Of a stretch of DNA of 64,000 nt, positions 24,025 to 33,679 are shown piece by piece. The translations under genes and the position numbers were made by a program. The stretch comes from Oscillibacter faecalis_A (GTDB lineage Bacteria > Bacillota > Clostridia > Oscillospirales > Oscillospiraceae): contig NZ_JARFXX010000004.1 in the NCBI RefSeq assembly GCF_029218125.1, positions 124,001-188,000 on the forward strand, written 5' to 3'. The notes beneath the pieces are model-generated. The model was not told the origin of the DNA and did not search any database. It saw only the letters and a list, made by a program, of their open reading frames with translations. Numbering within the stretch: position 1 is the stretch's first letter; each line of letters begins with the position of its first letter.

Positions 24025-25872
24025 ATGACTGATTATAGCAAAATTACAGCCCTTTACTCCCGCCTTTCCGTGGGCGACGAGGACAGGGACGGCGGCGAGA
24101 GCAACAGCATACAGAACCAAAAAATATTTTTGGAGAACTATGCCAGAGGGCAGCACCTGACCAATATCCGGCACTACATCGACGATGACGAAAGCGGCAG
24201 ATTTTTTGACCGTTCCGCCTACTCCCGCATGATGGACGATGTGGAAAACGGGAAAATCGGTGTCTGCATTATGAAAGACCTTACCCGCTGGGGGCGCGAC
24301 TATCTCCAAGTAGGCAATGCGATGGAGATATTCAGACGGAACAATGTGCGCTTTATCGCGGTCAACAACGGCATTGACAGCGAGAAGCCCGACACATTGG
24401 AGTTTGCGCCCTTTATCAATATCATGTCGGAGTGGTATGCAAAGGACATCAGCAAGAAAGTGAAAACGGGCATTAAGACCAAAGGCATGAGTGGAAAGCC
24501 GATTGTCACCGAAGCCCCTTACGGCTATATCAAAGCCCCGGATAACAAGGACTTTTGGATAATCGACGAGGAAGCCGCCGAGGTTGTACGCCTTATTTTC
24601 CGTCTGTTTTTGGACGGGAAAAACCGAAACCAAATCGCCGTATATCTGACACAGGAACAAATCCCGTCCCCCACTTTCTACATGAAAGACCGCGGGCGGG
24701 GAACCTGTAAAAATAAGACACTCAACGAGGATAACCGCTGCAAGTGGAACAAAGCCACCTTGACCAATATCCTCACACGGCAGGAGTATTGCGGCGATGT
24801 GGTCAACTTCAAGACTACAAAGCATTTCCGGGATAAACATAACCACTATGTAGACCGGAGCCAGTGGCACATCACAGAAAATGTGCATGAGCCGATTATC
24901 AGCCGCAGCGATTTTGAAACCGTACAGCGGATTTTGAAAAACGCGCCCGTCAAACGCCCCAACGGGGACGGGGAAATCCACCCTCTGTCCGGCTTGCTTT
25001 TCTGTAAGGACTGCGGCGCAAAAATGCACATTCGTATAGATTACCGGAACGGCGGCAAGCGCCATGTTGCCTATTGCAGCGAGTACCACAAGGGAAAAGC
25101 CAAGAACCCTAAATGCCACTCCCCGCACATCATGGACGCGGACTTGCTCATGCAGACCATCACGGAAGTGCTGAAGAAAATCGAGGACTATTCTATCAGC
25201 AATCGGGCGGAGTTTGAAGCCTTAGTGAAAAAGAACCTTGCCATGCAGCAGACCGACCAGACCAAGAAACAGCAGAAGCGTATTCCGCAAATCACGACAC
25301 GCCTTGAACAGATTGACAAGGTGCTGAACAAGCTCTATGAGGACAACGCCCTCGGCACGATCCCGCAAGACCGCTATGAGCAGATGTCGCAGAAGTATTC
25401 AGAAGAATACTACGCGCTGAAAGCGGAACTTGCCACGCTACAAGAGCAGCTATCCGCTTATGAGAACGCGGGAGGACGGGCGCAGAGGTTTTTGAAGCTG
25501 ACGGAACGCCATGCCGCCTTTACCGACCTTACACCCACCATTCTCAACGAGTTTATCAGCCGGATTGAAGTGCATGAGCGCGACCAGAAAAGGGCGAGAT
25601 ACGCAATCCAGCACATCAGCATATATTTCAATTATATCGGCAAGTTTGAGAATGAAGTGACACAGCTTGCAGAACCGACCGAGCAGGAAATCCGGCAAAT
25701 GCGGGAGGAAATCGAAGAAGCCAAAAAGGAAAAGAGCCGCGCCTATCACCGGCAGTATTCAAAGGAGTACCGGGCGAGAAATCTTGAAAAGCAACGGGAG
25801 TATGACCGCATGAAAGCGCGGGAATACCGGGCAAGGCGAAAGGCACAGGCAGCCGCACAGCCCACACAGTAA
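24025..25872 (+). CDS. Large serine recombinase (TnpX/TndX-like) of the virD4 insert
   Basis: 615 residues from ATG 24025 (CAGGAGGTTATGCAC upstream). The N-terminal catalytic domain starts ALYSRLSVGDED (Ser in RLS is the nucleophile), then ESNSIQNQ and KDLTRWGRDYLQVG. A recombinase domain, a zinc ribbon (LFCKDCGAKM with later CHSPHIMD) and a long coiled coil follow; the basic C-terminus (YRARNLEKQREYDRMK) is typical of Tn4451-like TnpX. It should excise and insert this element. Located at the left end. Confidence 0.9.
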   Translation: MTDYSKITALYSRLSVGDEDRDGGESNSIQNQKIFLENYARGQHLTNIRHYIDDDESGRFFDRSAYSRMMDDVENGKIGVCIMKDLTRWGRDYLQVGNAMEIFRRNNVRFIAVNNGIDSEKPDTLEFAPFINIMSEWYAKDISKKVKTGIKTKGMSGKPIVTEAPYGYIKAPDNKDFWIIDEEAAEVVRLIFRLFLDGKNRNQIAVYLTQEQIPSPTFYMKDRGRGTCKNKTLNEDNRCKWNKATLTNILTRQEYCGDVVNFKTTKHFRDKHNHYVDRSQWHITENVHEPIISRSDFETVQRILKNAPVKRPNGDGEIHPLSGLLFCKDCGAKMHIRIDYRNGGKRHVAYCSEYHKGKAKNPKCHSPHIMDADLLMQTITEVLKKIEDYSISNRAEFEALVKKNLAMQQTDQTKKQQKRIPQITTRLEQIDKVLNKLYEDNALGTIPQDRYEQMSQKYSEEYYALKAELATLQEQLSAYENAGGRAQRFLKLTERHAAFTDLTPTILNEFISRIEVHERDQKRARYAIQHISIYFNYIGKFENEVTQLAEPTEQEIRQMREEIEEAKKEKSRAYHRQYSKEYRARNLEKQREYDRMKAREYRARRKAQAAAQPTQ

Positions 25873-25951
25873 AACAGAATAACCGTCAACCAAGAGGGAT
25901 TTTCCGAACTACGGGAAATCCCTCTTTTGCGCCCAAAGAAAGGAGCCGCCT

Positions 25952-26143
25952 ATGGCAGAACAGACCCCCGACAGTATCATCACGACCCAGAGGAACGGGC
26001 AGACCATTGTTGCGGAGTTATATTTCAATCACAGCAGCACAGAAACATTCCGCGACAAGCTGCTCAAACTGGTACTTGCCGACAGCTCGCGTTTATCCGC
26101 GTCTGACGGTCAAGAGCCGGAAAAAACAGAAATCTTGCGATAA
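25952..26143 (+). CDS. TnpW-like protein
   Basis: 63 residues, RBS AAAGGAG. IITTQRNGQTIVAELYFNHS and ETFRDKLLKLVLAD match the small TnpW family of Tn4451-like elements. A second member is at 41817-41999, and a divergent third may be at 60536-60679; all three are next to serine recombinase genes. Role unknown, possibly in recombination control. Confidence 0.7.
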   Translation: MAEQTPDSIITTQRNGQTIVAELYFNHSSTETFRDKLLKLVLADSSRLSASDGQEPEKTEILR

Positions 26144-26276
26144 CAGCCGCCCCGACGATATATTCCCTGTTCGGGCGGTTTCTATTTGAAAATCCTCATT
26201 TTTCCCAAGTCAAGAGCCGGGAAAAACACCCGAAAAATGCCCCTATTGCGTAACAGGGGCGCAGAAAGGAGAGTTT

Positions 26277-26573
26277 ATGAGAACAGGGCTTACGAAGCAG
26301 GAAAAGACCACCGATATTTGGTTTGACGAGAAAGACCCGCTAATCTATATCCGCACCCACAACACCGACCTCAAGAACAGGCTAACCGCCTATGCCACAG
26401 CCCACCCCGGCGAGTGCCGTCAGACCGACGCAGACCCGGACACGGGCTGCATGGAGTTTGAAATCCGCAAGGGGCGTTTCTCTTTCCGTCTGACCGCCCC
26501 ATACAGCGAGGAACGGCGGGAAGCAGCGCGAAGGTATGCCAGAGAAAATAATGCCGCTGACAGGTTGAAATGA
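26277..26573 (+). CDS. Conserved small protein of mobilizable elements
   Basis: 98 residues from ATG 26277 (GAAAGGAG upstream). Contains IWFDEKDPLIYIRTHNTDLK and LTAYATAHPGECRQTDAD. The sequence looks like a small alpha-beta protein found next to TnpW in related elements. No function known. Confidence 0.6.
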   Translation: MRTGLTKQEKTTDIWFDEKDPLIYIRTHNTDLKNRLTAYATAHPGECRQTDADPDTGCMEFEIRKGRFSFRLTAPYSEERREAARRYARENNAADRLK

Positions 26574-26656
26574 GGTAGACTGGTTCACAGTTTTGTGCTA
26601 TACTTTAGCCAAGCAACGGAGCGACAAATCGGAATTTTACAAAGGAGTGTGATTGT

Positions 26657-26968
26657 ATGAAAAAATTGATAGCACTTGTTTTGGTTTTGGTATTGCTCCT
26701 TTGTTTGGCTGCTTGCGGCAACAAATTGGTAGAGGGGTCTGAAAAAACTTACTACGGAACAGTCACAGACCGTGCTATGAGTGTAGTAAATGAGGGAGAT
26801 CGCCAAGGTCGCGCATATATCTCAATTACCACCGACAATGAAGATATTCAGTTTTGGCTAACAAAGGATTGTGAAACTAATGCCCAAATTGGAGATAAAG
26901 TAATTATTGAAAGTGCAATAGAAGAACAGACAAACTTACTCGTTGCAACAAGCATTACAGTTGAGTAA
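26657..26968 (+). CDS. Small lipoprotein, cargo of the virD4 insert
   Basis: 103 residues. Signal peptide KKLIALVLVLVLLLCLAAC with lipobox LAAC, so it should be lipid-anchored outside the cell. The rest (YYGTVTDRAMSVVNEGDRQG, AQIGDKVIIESAIEEQT) looks like a small beta barrel. The gene is more AT-rich than its neighbours, which suggests separate acquisition. Function unknown. Confidence 0.75.
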   Translation: MKKLIALVLVLVLLLCLAACGNKLVEGSEKTYYGTVTDRAMSVVNEGDRQGRAYISITTDNEDIQFWLTKDCETNAQIGDKVIIESAIEEQTNLLVATSITVE

Positions 26969-27092
26969 ATTCCAGTTTATCGGGCAGATAACGCCTACTC
27001 AATAACAGAATACACCAACTGAGAGCAGCTATTTTCGTACAGAAAACGGCTGCTCTTTTCTTTTAGCCATAAGCAGAAAGGAGCGACCAACC

Positions 27093-27386
27093 ATGACAAA
27101 GCCAAGAGAGAAAACCCGCGAGGAGCTGCAAGCCGAGATTGAGGACGGAAAGAAGAAACTCCGGCAGCTTGAAAACCGGGAAAAGATGTTACGTCAGAAG
27201 CTATCCAAAGAGGAACGCAGGACACGCAGCCACCGCCTTATCGTCCGGGGCGCGGTCTTTGAAAGCATTGTGCCGGAAGCAAAGGGCATGACCGACGAGG
27301 AAGCTGCCGCGCTTCTCCGGCTTGCATTAACGAGTGAGCCGGTACGGGAGTTTTTGAGAAAACGAGCCGAGGAAACGACAAGCTGA
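27093..27386 (+). CDS. DUF3847 protein
   Basis: 97 residues. N-terminal coiled coil REELQAEIEDGKKKLRQLEN then RTRSHRLIVRGAVFESIVPE, the DUF3847 signature. In related elements it lies between TnpW-type genes and the MobA/MobL relaxase, next to oriT, so a relaxosome accessory role is likely by position. Confidence 0.7.
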   Translation: MTKPREKTREELQAEIEDGKKKLRQLENREKMLRQKLSKEERRTRSHRLIVRGAVFESIVPEAKGMTDEEAAALLRLALTSEPVREFLRKRAEETTS

Positions 27387-27390
27387 AAAT

Positions 27391-27440
27391 CCCTTAGGAA
27401 CTAAGGGCGCACTTATACACCCTTGCGGGCGTGTGCGCTC
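27391..27440. other. Predicted oriT (Q-type nick region)
   Basis: The minus strand of 27401-27417 reads TATAAGTGCGCCCTTAG, matching the nick-site core of MobQ/RSF1010-like origins (TAAGTGCGCCCT). It overlaps an imperfect inverted repeat (GCGCAC..ACACCC and GGGCGTGTGCGC) and lies upstream of the MobQ relaxase gene. Confidence 0.6.
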
Positions 27441-27619
27441 TGCCGAGGGCTTATCTCCGCACAGGGAGCTTTCCCCGCGCTCCGATATGGCGGCTTTGCC
27501 GCAACAAGGGGCTGCACCCCTTGCGCCGCTTCGCGGCTATCCCTGCACACCCACAAAAACAGTACACCCGCCGTTGGCGTCTGTACCATTTTTGCGGGTT
27601 TTATTATCCTATCCGGGAG

Positions 27620-29131
27620 GTGATACCCATAGCCATTTACCATTGGAACATCGGCATTGTGAGCCGAGGAAAAGGCAAATCAGCCGTTGCCGCAGCCGCC
27701 TACCGAAGCGGTGAAAAGCTGACAAACGAATGGGACGGAATGACCCATGACTACACCCGTAAAGGCGGCGTTGTCCATACAGAAATCATGCTGCCGCCCC
27801 ACGCACCGCCCTCTTTCTCTGACCGTTCAACCTTGTGGAACAGCGTGGAACTTTACGAGAAAGCCGGGAACGCCCAGCTTGCGCGTGAGATTGACGCAGC
27901 GCTCCCCATAGAATTATCCAGAGAGGAACAGATCCGGCTTGTCCGGGAATACTGTTCCTCTCAATTTGTTTCCAGAGGAATGTGTGTGGATTTTGCCATT
28001 CACGACACCGACAGCGGCAACCCCCATTGTCATATCATGCTGACTATGCGACCACTTGACGAGCGCGGAGCATGGGCGGCGAAATCCAAAAAGGAATATG
28101 ACCTTGATGAAAACGGTGAGCGTATCCGCTTGCCAAGCGGCAGATACAAGACGCACAAAATTGACCTTACAGGCTGGAACGACAAGGACAACACCCTCTT
28201 GTGGCGCAAGGCGTGGGCTGACTTTACCAACGACTTTTTGGAGAGAAACGGAAGCCCGGAGCGTATCGACCACCGCAGCAACGCCGAGCGCGGCATAGAC
28301 GAAATACCCACCGTCCACATGGGCGTGGCGGCTTGCCAGATGGAGAAGAAAGGCATCGCCACCGAGAAAGGCGAACTGAACCGAAATATCCAAAAGGCAA
28401 ACCGCCTTATCCGGGAAATCCGGGCGCAGATTGGGAAGCTCAAGGAATGGATTGCCGACCTGTTCAAAGCGCGGGAAACCGCCCCGGAACAGCCGCCGCA
28501 ATCTCCCAACCTTGCAAATCTGTTGATGAAGTATTTGAGCATTCAGAGAGAAAAGAGCCGGAAGTATTCGCAGAGTTGGCAACAACAGCACACAGCCGAT
28601 GAACTGAAAACCATAGCGGCAGCGGTCAACTATCTTTCCGAGCATGGTATCTCTAATCTTGACGAGCTGGACGCTTCTCTTTCCTCTGTCAGTGATAGAG
28701 CCTATTCAATCCGGGAGGGAATGAAAACCGCCGAGCAGCGCATGAAAGAGCTGCAAAAGCTGATAGAGAACGGCGAGAATTATTTGCAGTACAAGCCCAT
28801 TCATGCCGAACTGAAAAAGCTGAAAAATGGCTGGACGAACAAACGGGATAAGTATGAGGAAGCCCACCGCGCCGAGCTGACTCTATGGAACGCAGCAAGC
28901 CGCTATCTCCATGCAAATCTGACGGATACAAAGACGCTGCCTATCTCCGAATGGAAACAGGAATACGCTGACCTCAAAGCGCAGAGAGATACCGACTACA
29001 CCAAACTGAAAGCTGCCCGCGCCGAAGTTGCCGAGCTTCAGAAGATACGCAAATGCGTGGATATTGCGCTGAAAGCCGAGCAGCCGGAGCAGACACAGAA
29101 CCGCACCAAGCGGCACGATATAGACCGCTGA
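27620..29131 (+). CDS. MobA/MobL-type (MobQ) relaxase
   Basis: About 503 residues. IAIYHWNIGIVSRGKGKSAV then AAAAYRSGEKL is the MobA/MobL N-terminus; the metal-binding motif is DSGNPHCHIMLTMRPL. The C-terminal half is coiled coil. The start is not ATG: GTG 27620 overlaps the ribosome-binding site, and ATA 27629 sits at ideal spacing (GGAGGTGATACCC-ATA). It nicks oriT to mobilise the element using a conjugation apparatus supplied in trans, probably that of the host ICE. Confidence 0.85.
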   Translation: MIPIAIYHWNIGIVSRGKGKSAVAAAAYRSGEKLTNEWDGMTHDYTRKGGVVHTEIMLPPHAPPSFSDRSTLWNSVELYEKAGNAQLAREIDAALPIELSREEQIRLVREYCSSQFVSRGMCVDFAIHDTDSGNPHCHIMLTMRPLDERGAWAAKSKKEYDLDENGERIRLPSGRYKTHKIDLTGWNDKDNTLLWRKAWADFTNDFLERNGSPERIDHRSNAERGIDEIPTVHMGVAACQMEKKGIATEKGELNRNIQKANRLIREIRAQIGKLKEWIADLFKARETAPEQPPQSPNLANLLMKYLSIQREKSRKYSQSWQQQHTADELKTIAAAVNYLSEHGISNLDELDASLSSVSDRAYSIREGMKTAEQRMKELQKLIENGENYLQYKPIHAELKKLKNGWTNKRDKYEEAHRAELTLWNAASRYLHANLTDTKTLPISEWKQEYADLKAQRDTDYTKLKAARAEVAELQKIRKCVDIALKAEQPEQTQNRTKRHDIDR

Positions 29132-29147
29132 AAGGAGTTGAACTTTT

Positions 29148-31049
29148 ATGTATTACACCCAAGAACAGATAGACCGCGCCAACCAAGCCGACCTTGTTTC
29201 TTTTCTGCAAGGACTGGGCGAGCAGCTTACCCGCGCCGGACAGGAGTACCGCTGGAAGCGGCATGACAGCCTGACAATCCGGGGAAACAAGTGGTACAGG
29301 CACAGCCAGAGCAAAGGCGGCGGCCCCATTGATTTTGTCATGGAGTTTTTCGGCAAGAGCTTTACCGAAGCCGTTGAAATGCTGACAGGAGAAAAAGGCG
29401 CAGCCCCGCCGCCGGACAGACCAAGCCCCGCGCCCCTCTCTGACTTCCGACTACCACCCCGCAGCACCGACAACCGCATAGCGAGGAACTACCTCACAGC
29501 CGCCCGCCGCATTGACGAAGATGTGACGGGCTTTTTCTTTGCCACCGGGGATATTTACGAGGAAGCCGCCCACCACAACGCCGTATTCATAGGGCGGGAC
29601 GAGGACGGAATACCGCGCTACGCCCACAGCAAGGGAACGGCGGGAAACTTCCGGCTTGATGTGAAAGGCAGCGACAAAGCCTTTAACTTCTGCTACCGGG
29701 GCGAGGGCGAAAGATTGTTTGTTTTTGAAGCCCCGATAGACCTCTTATCTTTCCTCTGTCTGTTCAAAAAGGACTGGCAGAGGCAAAGCTATCTGGCGTT
29801 AGGCGGCGTGGGAGAAAAAGCCCTGCTGCGTTTCCTCTCTGACCGTCCGAACATCAAGACCGTTTACCTCTGCCTTGACAGCGACCAAGCCGGAAACGAC
29901 GCTTGCAGCCGCCTTGTGGAGCTTATGCCGGAGGGCTTGACCGTCCACCGCCTTATCCCTCTTTTCAAAGACTGGAATGAGGTACAGACGCGCAGGGGAG
30001 AAATCACAGACGGGAAGTATCTCCGCGAAGCGGTCTATGGACTGAAAGAGCCGCCGCAGGAAGAAACCGTTGAGATTATCCGCATGAGCGAGGTTGACAC
30101 ACAGACCGTTGAATGGCTATGGGAGCCGTATATCCCCTTTGGGAAAGTAACCATAGTACAGGGCAACCCCGGCGAGGGAAAGACCACCTTTGCCCTACGC
30201 CTTGCCGCCGCCTGCACCACCGGGGGAACGCTGCCGGGAATGAAGCCCTTGCCGCCATTCCAAGTAATTTACCAGACCGCCGAGGACGGTTTGGGCGATA
30301 CCGTCAAGCCCCGCTTGATGGAAGCCGAAGCCGACCTTGACCGCGTGCTTGTGATTGATGAAGCCAAGCGGGAGCTTACCCTCTCCGATGAGCGCATAGA
30401 AAAGGCAATCACGCAGAACGGGGCGCGGCTGATTATCCTTGACCCCATACAGGCGTACATGGGCGAAAAAACCGACATGAACCGGGCAAACGAAGTGCGC
30501 CCCATGTTCCGCCGCCTTGCCGATGTTGCCGAGCGTACCGGGTGCGCCGTTATCCTTATCGGACATCTCAACAAAGCTGCCGGAGGGCAGAGCGCATACC
30601 GGGGCTTAGGTTCCATCGACTTCCGCGCCGCAGCAAGGAGCGTCCTGCTGATCGGGCGCGTGAAGCGAGAACCGAATGTGCGCGTTATCGTCCATGACAA
30701 ATCTTCCCTTGCGCCGGAGGGAAAGCCCGTTGCCTTTTGCCTTGACCCGGAAACGGGCTTTTCGTGGATAGGCGAATACGATATAACCGCCGACGAGCTG
30801 CTGTCCGGCGCGGGCGGCAACACCGCCACCAAAACCGAGCAAGCGGAAAGGCTGATACTTGAACTGCTTGCAGATGGGAAAGAGCTTGCAAGCGAGGACA
30901 TTGTAAAAGCCGCAGCCGAAGCCGGAATATCCGAGAGGACGGTGCAGAACGCCAAGCGCGGCATGGGCGGCATTTTAGGCGCAAGGCGTGTCGGCGGTCA
31001 ATGGTACAACTTCATCAAGAAGAAGCAGCCACCCGAACCCGCAAGCTGA
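29148..31049 (+). CDS. Primase-helicase fusion (CHC2-like, TOPRIM, RepA/AAA_25)
   Basis: 633 residues. N-terminal domain with DSLTIRGNKWYRHSQSKGGG (primase-type zinc-finger fold lacking clear Cys), TOPRIM-like core FVFEAPIDLLSFLCLF and VYLCLDSDQAGNDAC, then a RepA-type ATPase: QGNPGEGKTTFALRLAAAC (Walker A, about residues 345-363), LIILDPIQAYMGE (Walker B) and ILIGHLNKAAGGQ. It should support replication of the element after transfer. Ends 97 bp before the right junction. Confidence 0.85.
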   Translation: MYYTQEQIDRANQADLVSFLQGLGEQLTRAGQEYRWKRHDSLTIRGNKWYRHSQSKGGGPIDFVMEFFGKSFTEAVEMLTGEKGAAPPPDRPSPAPLSDFRLPPRSTDNRIARNYLTAARRIDEDVTGFFFATGDIYEEAAHHNAVFIGRDEDGIPRYAHSKGTAGNFRLDVKGSDKAFNFCYRGEGERLFVFEAPIDLLSFLCLFKKDWQRQSYLALGGVGEKALLRFLSDRPNIKTVYLCLDSDQAGNDACSRLVELMPEGLTVHRLIPLFKDWNEVQTRRGEITDGKYLREAVYGLKEPPQEETVEIIRMSEVDTQTVEWLWEPYIPFGKVTIVQGNPGEGKTTFALRLAAACTTGGTLPGMKPLPPFQVIYQTAEDGLGDTVKPRLMEAEADLDRVLVIDEAKRELTLSDERIEKAITQNGARLIILDPIQAYMGEKTDMNRANEVRPMFRRLADVAERTGCAVILIGHLNKAAGGQSAYRGLGSIDFRAAARSVLLIGRVKREPNVRVIVHDKSSLAPEGKPVAFCLDPETGFSWIGEYDITADELLSGAGGNTATKTEQAERLILELLADGKELASEDIVKAAAEAGISERTVQNAKRGMGGILGARRVGGQWYNFIKKKQPPEPAS

Positions 31050-31146
31050 AAGTGCAAAACGCAGACCCTTTGCACTTTGCACTTTCGCACTTTCACGATA
31101 ATTTGCGTCAATAACTCAAAAAAGCACTTGACAAAACGCTTCATGG

Positions 31147-32682
31147 GGCAACGAAAAAGACATCAAGCCCTTTGTCGATCCTAAATTTGAAAACAATATG
31201 CTGCTGACCGCCACGGAACGGCTCACCATGAACACCCGTCCGAAAAATCCCGCCAACGCCCGCAACCTCAATTTCTGCGGCATCGGCTCGTCCGGCTCGG
31301 GCAAGACACGCTTTTGGCTCACGCCCCAACTCCTGCAAGCTCATTCTTCCTATGTGGTGGTAGACCCCAAAGGCGGTGTGCTGGGGCAGGTCGGCGCTTT
31401 TTTGCAGCGCCGGGGCTACAAAATTAAGGTGTTCAACAGCATTGATTTTTCAAAATCCATGCACTATAACCCGCTGGCGTATATCAAGACCGAGGCGGAC
31501 ATTCTAAAGTTTGTCAACGCCCTCATTTCCAACACCAAGGGCGAGGGTAAGGAGGGCGATCCGTTCTGGACGAAAGCGGAAACGCTTCTGTACTGCGCCC
31601 TGATTGCCTACATCATTTTTGAGGGTGCGGAGGAGGATCGGAACCTGAATACGCTGGTGGACATGATCTCCGGCATGGAGGTCAAGGAGGATGACGAGGA
31701 CTTTCTCAACGCCGTGGACTATATGTTCAAGGGGCTGGAACAGCGCAAGCCGAATTGCTTTGCGGTGAAGCAGTATAAAAAATACAAGCTCAGCAGCGGC
31801 AAGACGGCCAAAAGCATTTTGATTTCCTGCGGCGCTCGGCTTGCTCCCTTTGATATTCCCCAGCTTCGGGAGATCATGTCCTATGATGAACTGGAGCTTG
31901 ACCGCATGGGAGATCGCCGGACGGCAACATTCTTCTGCATCAGCGACACGGACAGTACCTACAATTTCCTTGTGGCGCTGGCCTTTTCGCAGATGTTCAA
32001 TCTCCTGTGCGAACGGGCGGACAATGTTCACGGCGGCAGGCTGCCCCATCATGTGCGGGTGCTGTGGGATGAGGCGGCCAACACCGGGCAGGTGCCAAAC
32101 TTGGAAAAGCTGGTGGCGGTCATCCGTTCCCGTGAGATCAGCCTGTGCCTGCTGTATCAGCAGTTGGCCCAGTGCAAGGCCATCTACGACAAGAACGCGG
32201 AAACCATCCTCGGCAACATGGATAGTGTGCTGTTCCTCGGTGGACGCGAAAGCTCCACCATCAAGGAAATATCCGAGAACTGGCTGGGTAAGGCCACCAT
32301 CTCCATGCAGACCGAGGGACACTCACGGGGCCAGTCCGAAAGCTACAGCCAGAATACGCAGCGGCTGGGCCGGGAGCTGATGACCCCCAGCGAGCTTGCC
32401 ACCATGCCCGGAGATCGGTGCATTTTGCAGCTTCGGGGCCTGCCGCCGTTCTATTCCAGAAAGTACGATTTGAAACAGCACCCCAATTATCGCTTTACGG
32501 CGGAGGCCGATAAAGTGAAAAACGCCTTTGACCTCGACAGGCTTATTGACCGCCGCAGGCGGCCGGGCATGAACGAGGAATGTGAGGTGTACGAAGTGTC
32601 CGTGCCGGACGAGGCGCTCACAGACGAGGACGAGGACATCCTCAACTATGACGACCTCGACGACCCGGACGCTTTTGTATAG
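31147..32682 (+). pseudogene. virD4: virD4 coupling protein gene, 3' part
   Basis: 511 codons in frame with 23669-23968. The Walker A motif is CGIGSSGSGKTRFWLTP, Walker B is VRVLWDEAANTGQ, with SREISLCLLYQQLAQCKA after it. This is the ATPase that couples the relaxosome to the type IV channel. The first in-frame ATG is 31198, so an N-terminally truncated product without membrane anchor could still be made, but it would be unlikely to work in transfer. A palindrome copy follows 2 nt after the stop. Confidence 0.9.
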
Positions 32683-32684
32683 AG

Positions 32685-32707
32685 CTTTGTGACATTTCGT
32701 CCCAAGG
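32685..32707. repeat. Dispersed ICE palindrome, copy 4
   Basis: CTTTGTGACA TTT CGTCCCAAGG, directly after the virD4 stop. One G-to-T change in the left half-site makes it the most degenerate of the intergenic copies. Confidence 0.8.
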
Positions 32708-32775
32708 TAGTAGGCTGCCGCCCGCAAGGGCGGCTTTTTTCATGGCCGGGTATATCCCGGAGAATAGGAGGCTAT

Positions 32776-32900
32776 ATGCAGTTTTTCACTTCTGCCATCA
32801 CCACTTTGCAGACCCTTGTGATTGCCCTCGGCGCTGGCCTCGGCGTGTGGGGCGTGGTCAATCTGCTGGAGGGCTATGGCTCGGACAACCCCGGCGCTAA
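32776..32900 (+). pseudogene. Maff2/VirB2-like pilin gene, 5' part, interrupted by the tet element
   Basis: 41 codons from ATG 32776 (AATAGGAGG upstream) encode FFTSAITTLQTLVIALGAG and WGVVNLLEGYGSDNPGA. The frame resumes at 43802 with SQGMKQLMAGGGIIVLG. The joined 70-residue protein is the Maff2-family small two-helix membrane protein in the VirB2 position of this ICE group. As interrupted, it reads NAHVR and stops. Confidence 0.85.
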
Positions 32901-32988
32901 TGCTCATGTACGGTAAGGAAGCAAGCAACCGAAAACAAGAGATAGACCGCCAGCACTACACTATTCCGAACCAAAGACCAAAAGATAA

Positions 32989-33030
32989 GCATTGTGGGAA
33001 AATCTAAACTTTTGGATTTTCCTACAATGC
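32989..33030. terminator. Hairpin near the left end of the tet element
   Basis: Stem GCATTGTGGGAAAATC / GATTTTCCTACAATGC with a 10-nt loop, one mismatch. Probably a terminator insulating the element from ICE transcription; no T run is evident on either side. The rest of 32,901-33,146 shows nothing coding. Confidence 0.5.
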
Positions 33031-33146
33031 CGACTACGGCGGAATCCTTCCCACTCCTTATATCTTTATTTCCGTATACATTGAATTTGTATTTAGTAAA
33101 TGCTATAATGTCCCTATTCAAATTATAAATGTGTTGAATTAGTTAC

Positions 33147-33389
33147 ATGTACATATTTTTTGTGCCGCATAAATACCCTGTTGAGGTTGTCGTTCTTTGT
33201 CCAGATGTGGAAACAATAAAAGGAAGGGAACGATACAGGGAGAAAACAGGCTATTCCGGCTTTACGGTTGAAACCTTATACGATACATTTATGCAGACAA
33301 CACCACGGATCGGCTTTTGGTTGGACAATTCCAACCAAACACCACAGCAGACAGCAGAAAACATTCTGAACGCTAGGAAGCCGGTATGA
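33147..33389 (+). pseudogene. C-terminal fragment of a P-loop kinase-like protein
   Basis: 80 codons with VEVVVLCPDVETIKGRERYR, YSGFTVETLYDTFMQTTPRI and GFWLDNSNQTPQQTAENIL. This is the LID/C-terminal part of small P-loop kinases (AAA_33 or chloramphenicol phosphotransferase-like). The Walker A half is missing, so it is a remnant carried with the tet region. Confidence 0.6.
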
Positions 33390-33428
33390 TTGTTACATAT
33401 AAGGGGAAGAAAAATTTCTTTTAGGTAC

Positions 33429-33457
33429 TTGCTTTCCTAAAACTGATGTGATACAAT
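33429..33457 (+). promoter_or_regulatory. Promoter of tet(W)
   Basis: TTGCTT (33429-33434) and TACAAT (33452-33457), spacing 17 bp, upstream of the leader peptide and attenuator of the ribosomal-protection gene. Confidence 0.75.
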
Positions 33458-33485
33458 GATTTAATCCAGAAAAGGAGTAAAAAAT

Positions 33486-33509
33486 ATGCGGCAAGGTATT
33501 CTTAAATAA
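33486..33509 (+). CDS. tet leader peptide (7 residues)
   Basis: ATG 33486 follows AAAAGGAGTAAAAAAT and encodes MRQGILK and stop. Its 3' end overlaps the left arm GTATTCTTAAAT of a long stem whose right arm ATTTAAGAATAC is at about 33584-33595. Ribosome stalling on this leader is the known basis of attenuation in the tet(M)/tet(O)/tet(W) family. Confidence 0.7.
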   Translation: MRQGILK

Positions 33510-33679
33510 AACTATAATCAAATAGTGGGAACAAAGGATTATGATAGCTCCTTTTGTAGGGGCTTAGTTTTTTGTACCCAATTTAAGAATACTTTTGCCT
33601 TATCAATTTTGACATATCCCCAAAAACAGCAATCACAAACAGGTGTATGCTGTATATGTGTATGTCCGCAACTTATAAT

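Larger units (their letters stand above)
23969..31146. mobile_element. 7.2-kb integrative mobilizable element inserted in virD4
   Basis: Contains a large serine recombinase, TnpW-like protein, DUF3847 protein, MobQ relaxase with oriT, and a primase-helicase. Both junctions share the dinucleotide GG (CGCTGG on the left, CATGGGGC on the right). Deleting the insert restores TGG-GGC and the virD4 frame exactly. A serine recombinase working at a GG core is consistent. Cargo is a lipoprotein gene and small hypothetical genes. Confidence 0.85.

Noticed and set aside
23980..25128. 382-codon open frame antisense to the recombinase of the virD4 insert
   Set aside because: Same reason: the sense strand encodes all expected recombinase motifs.
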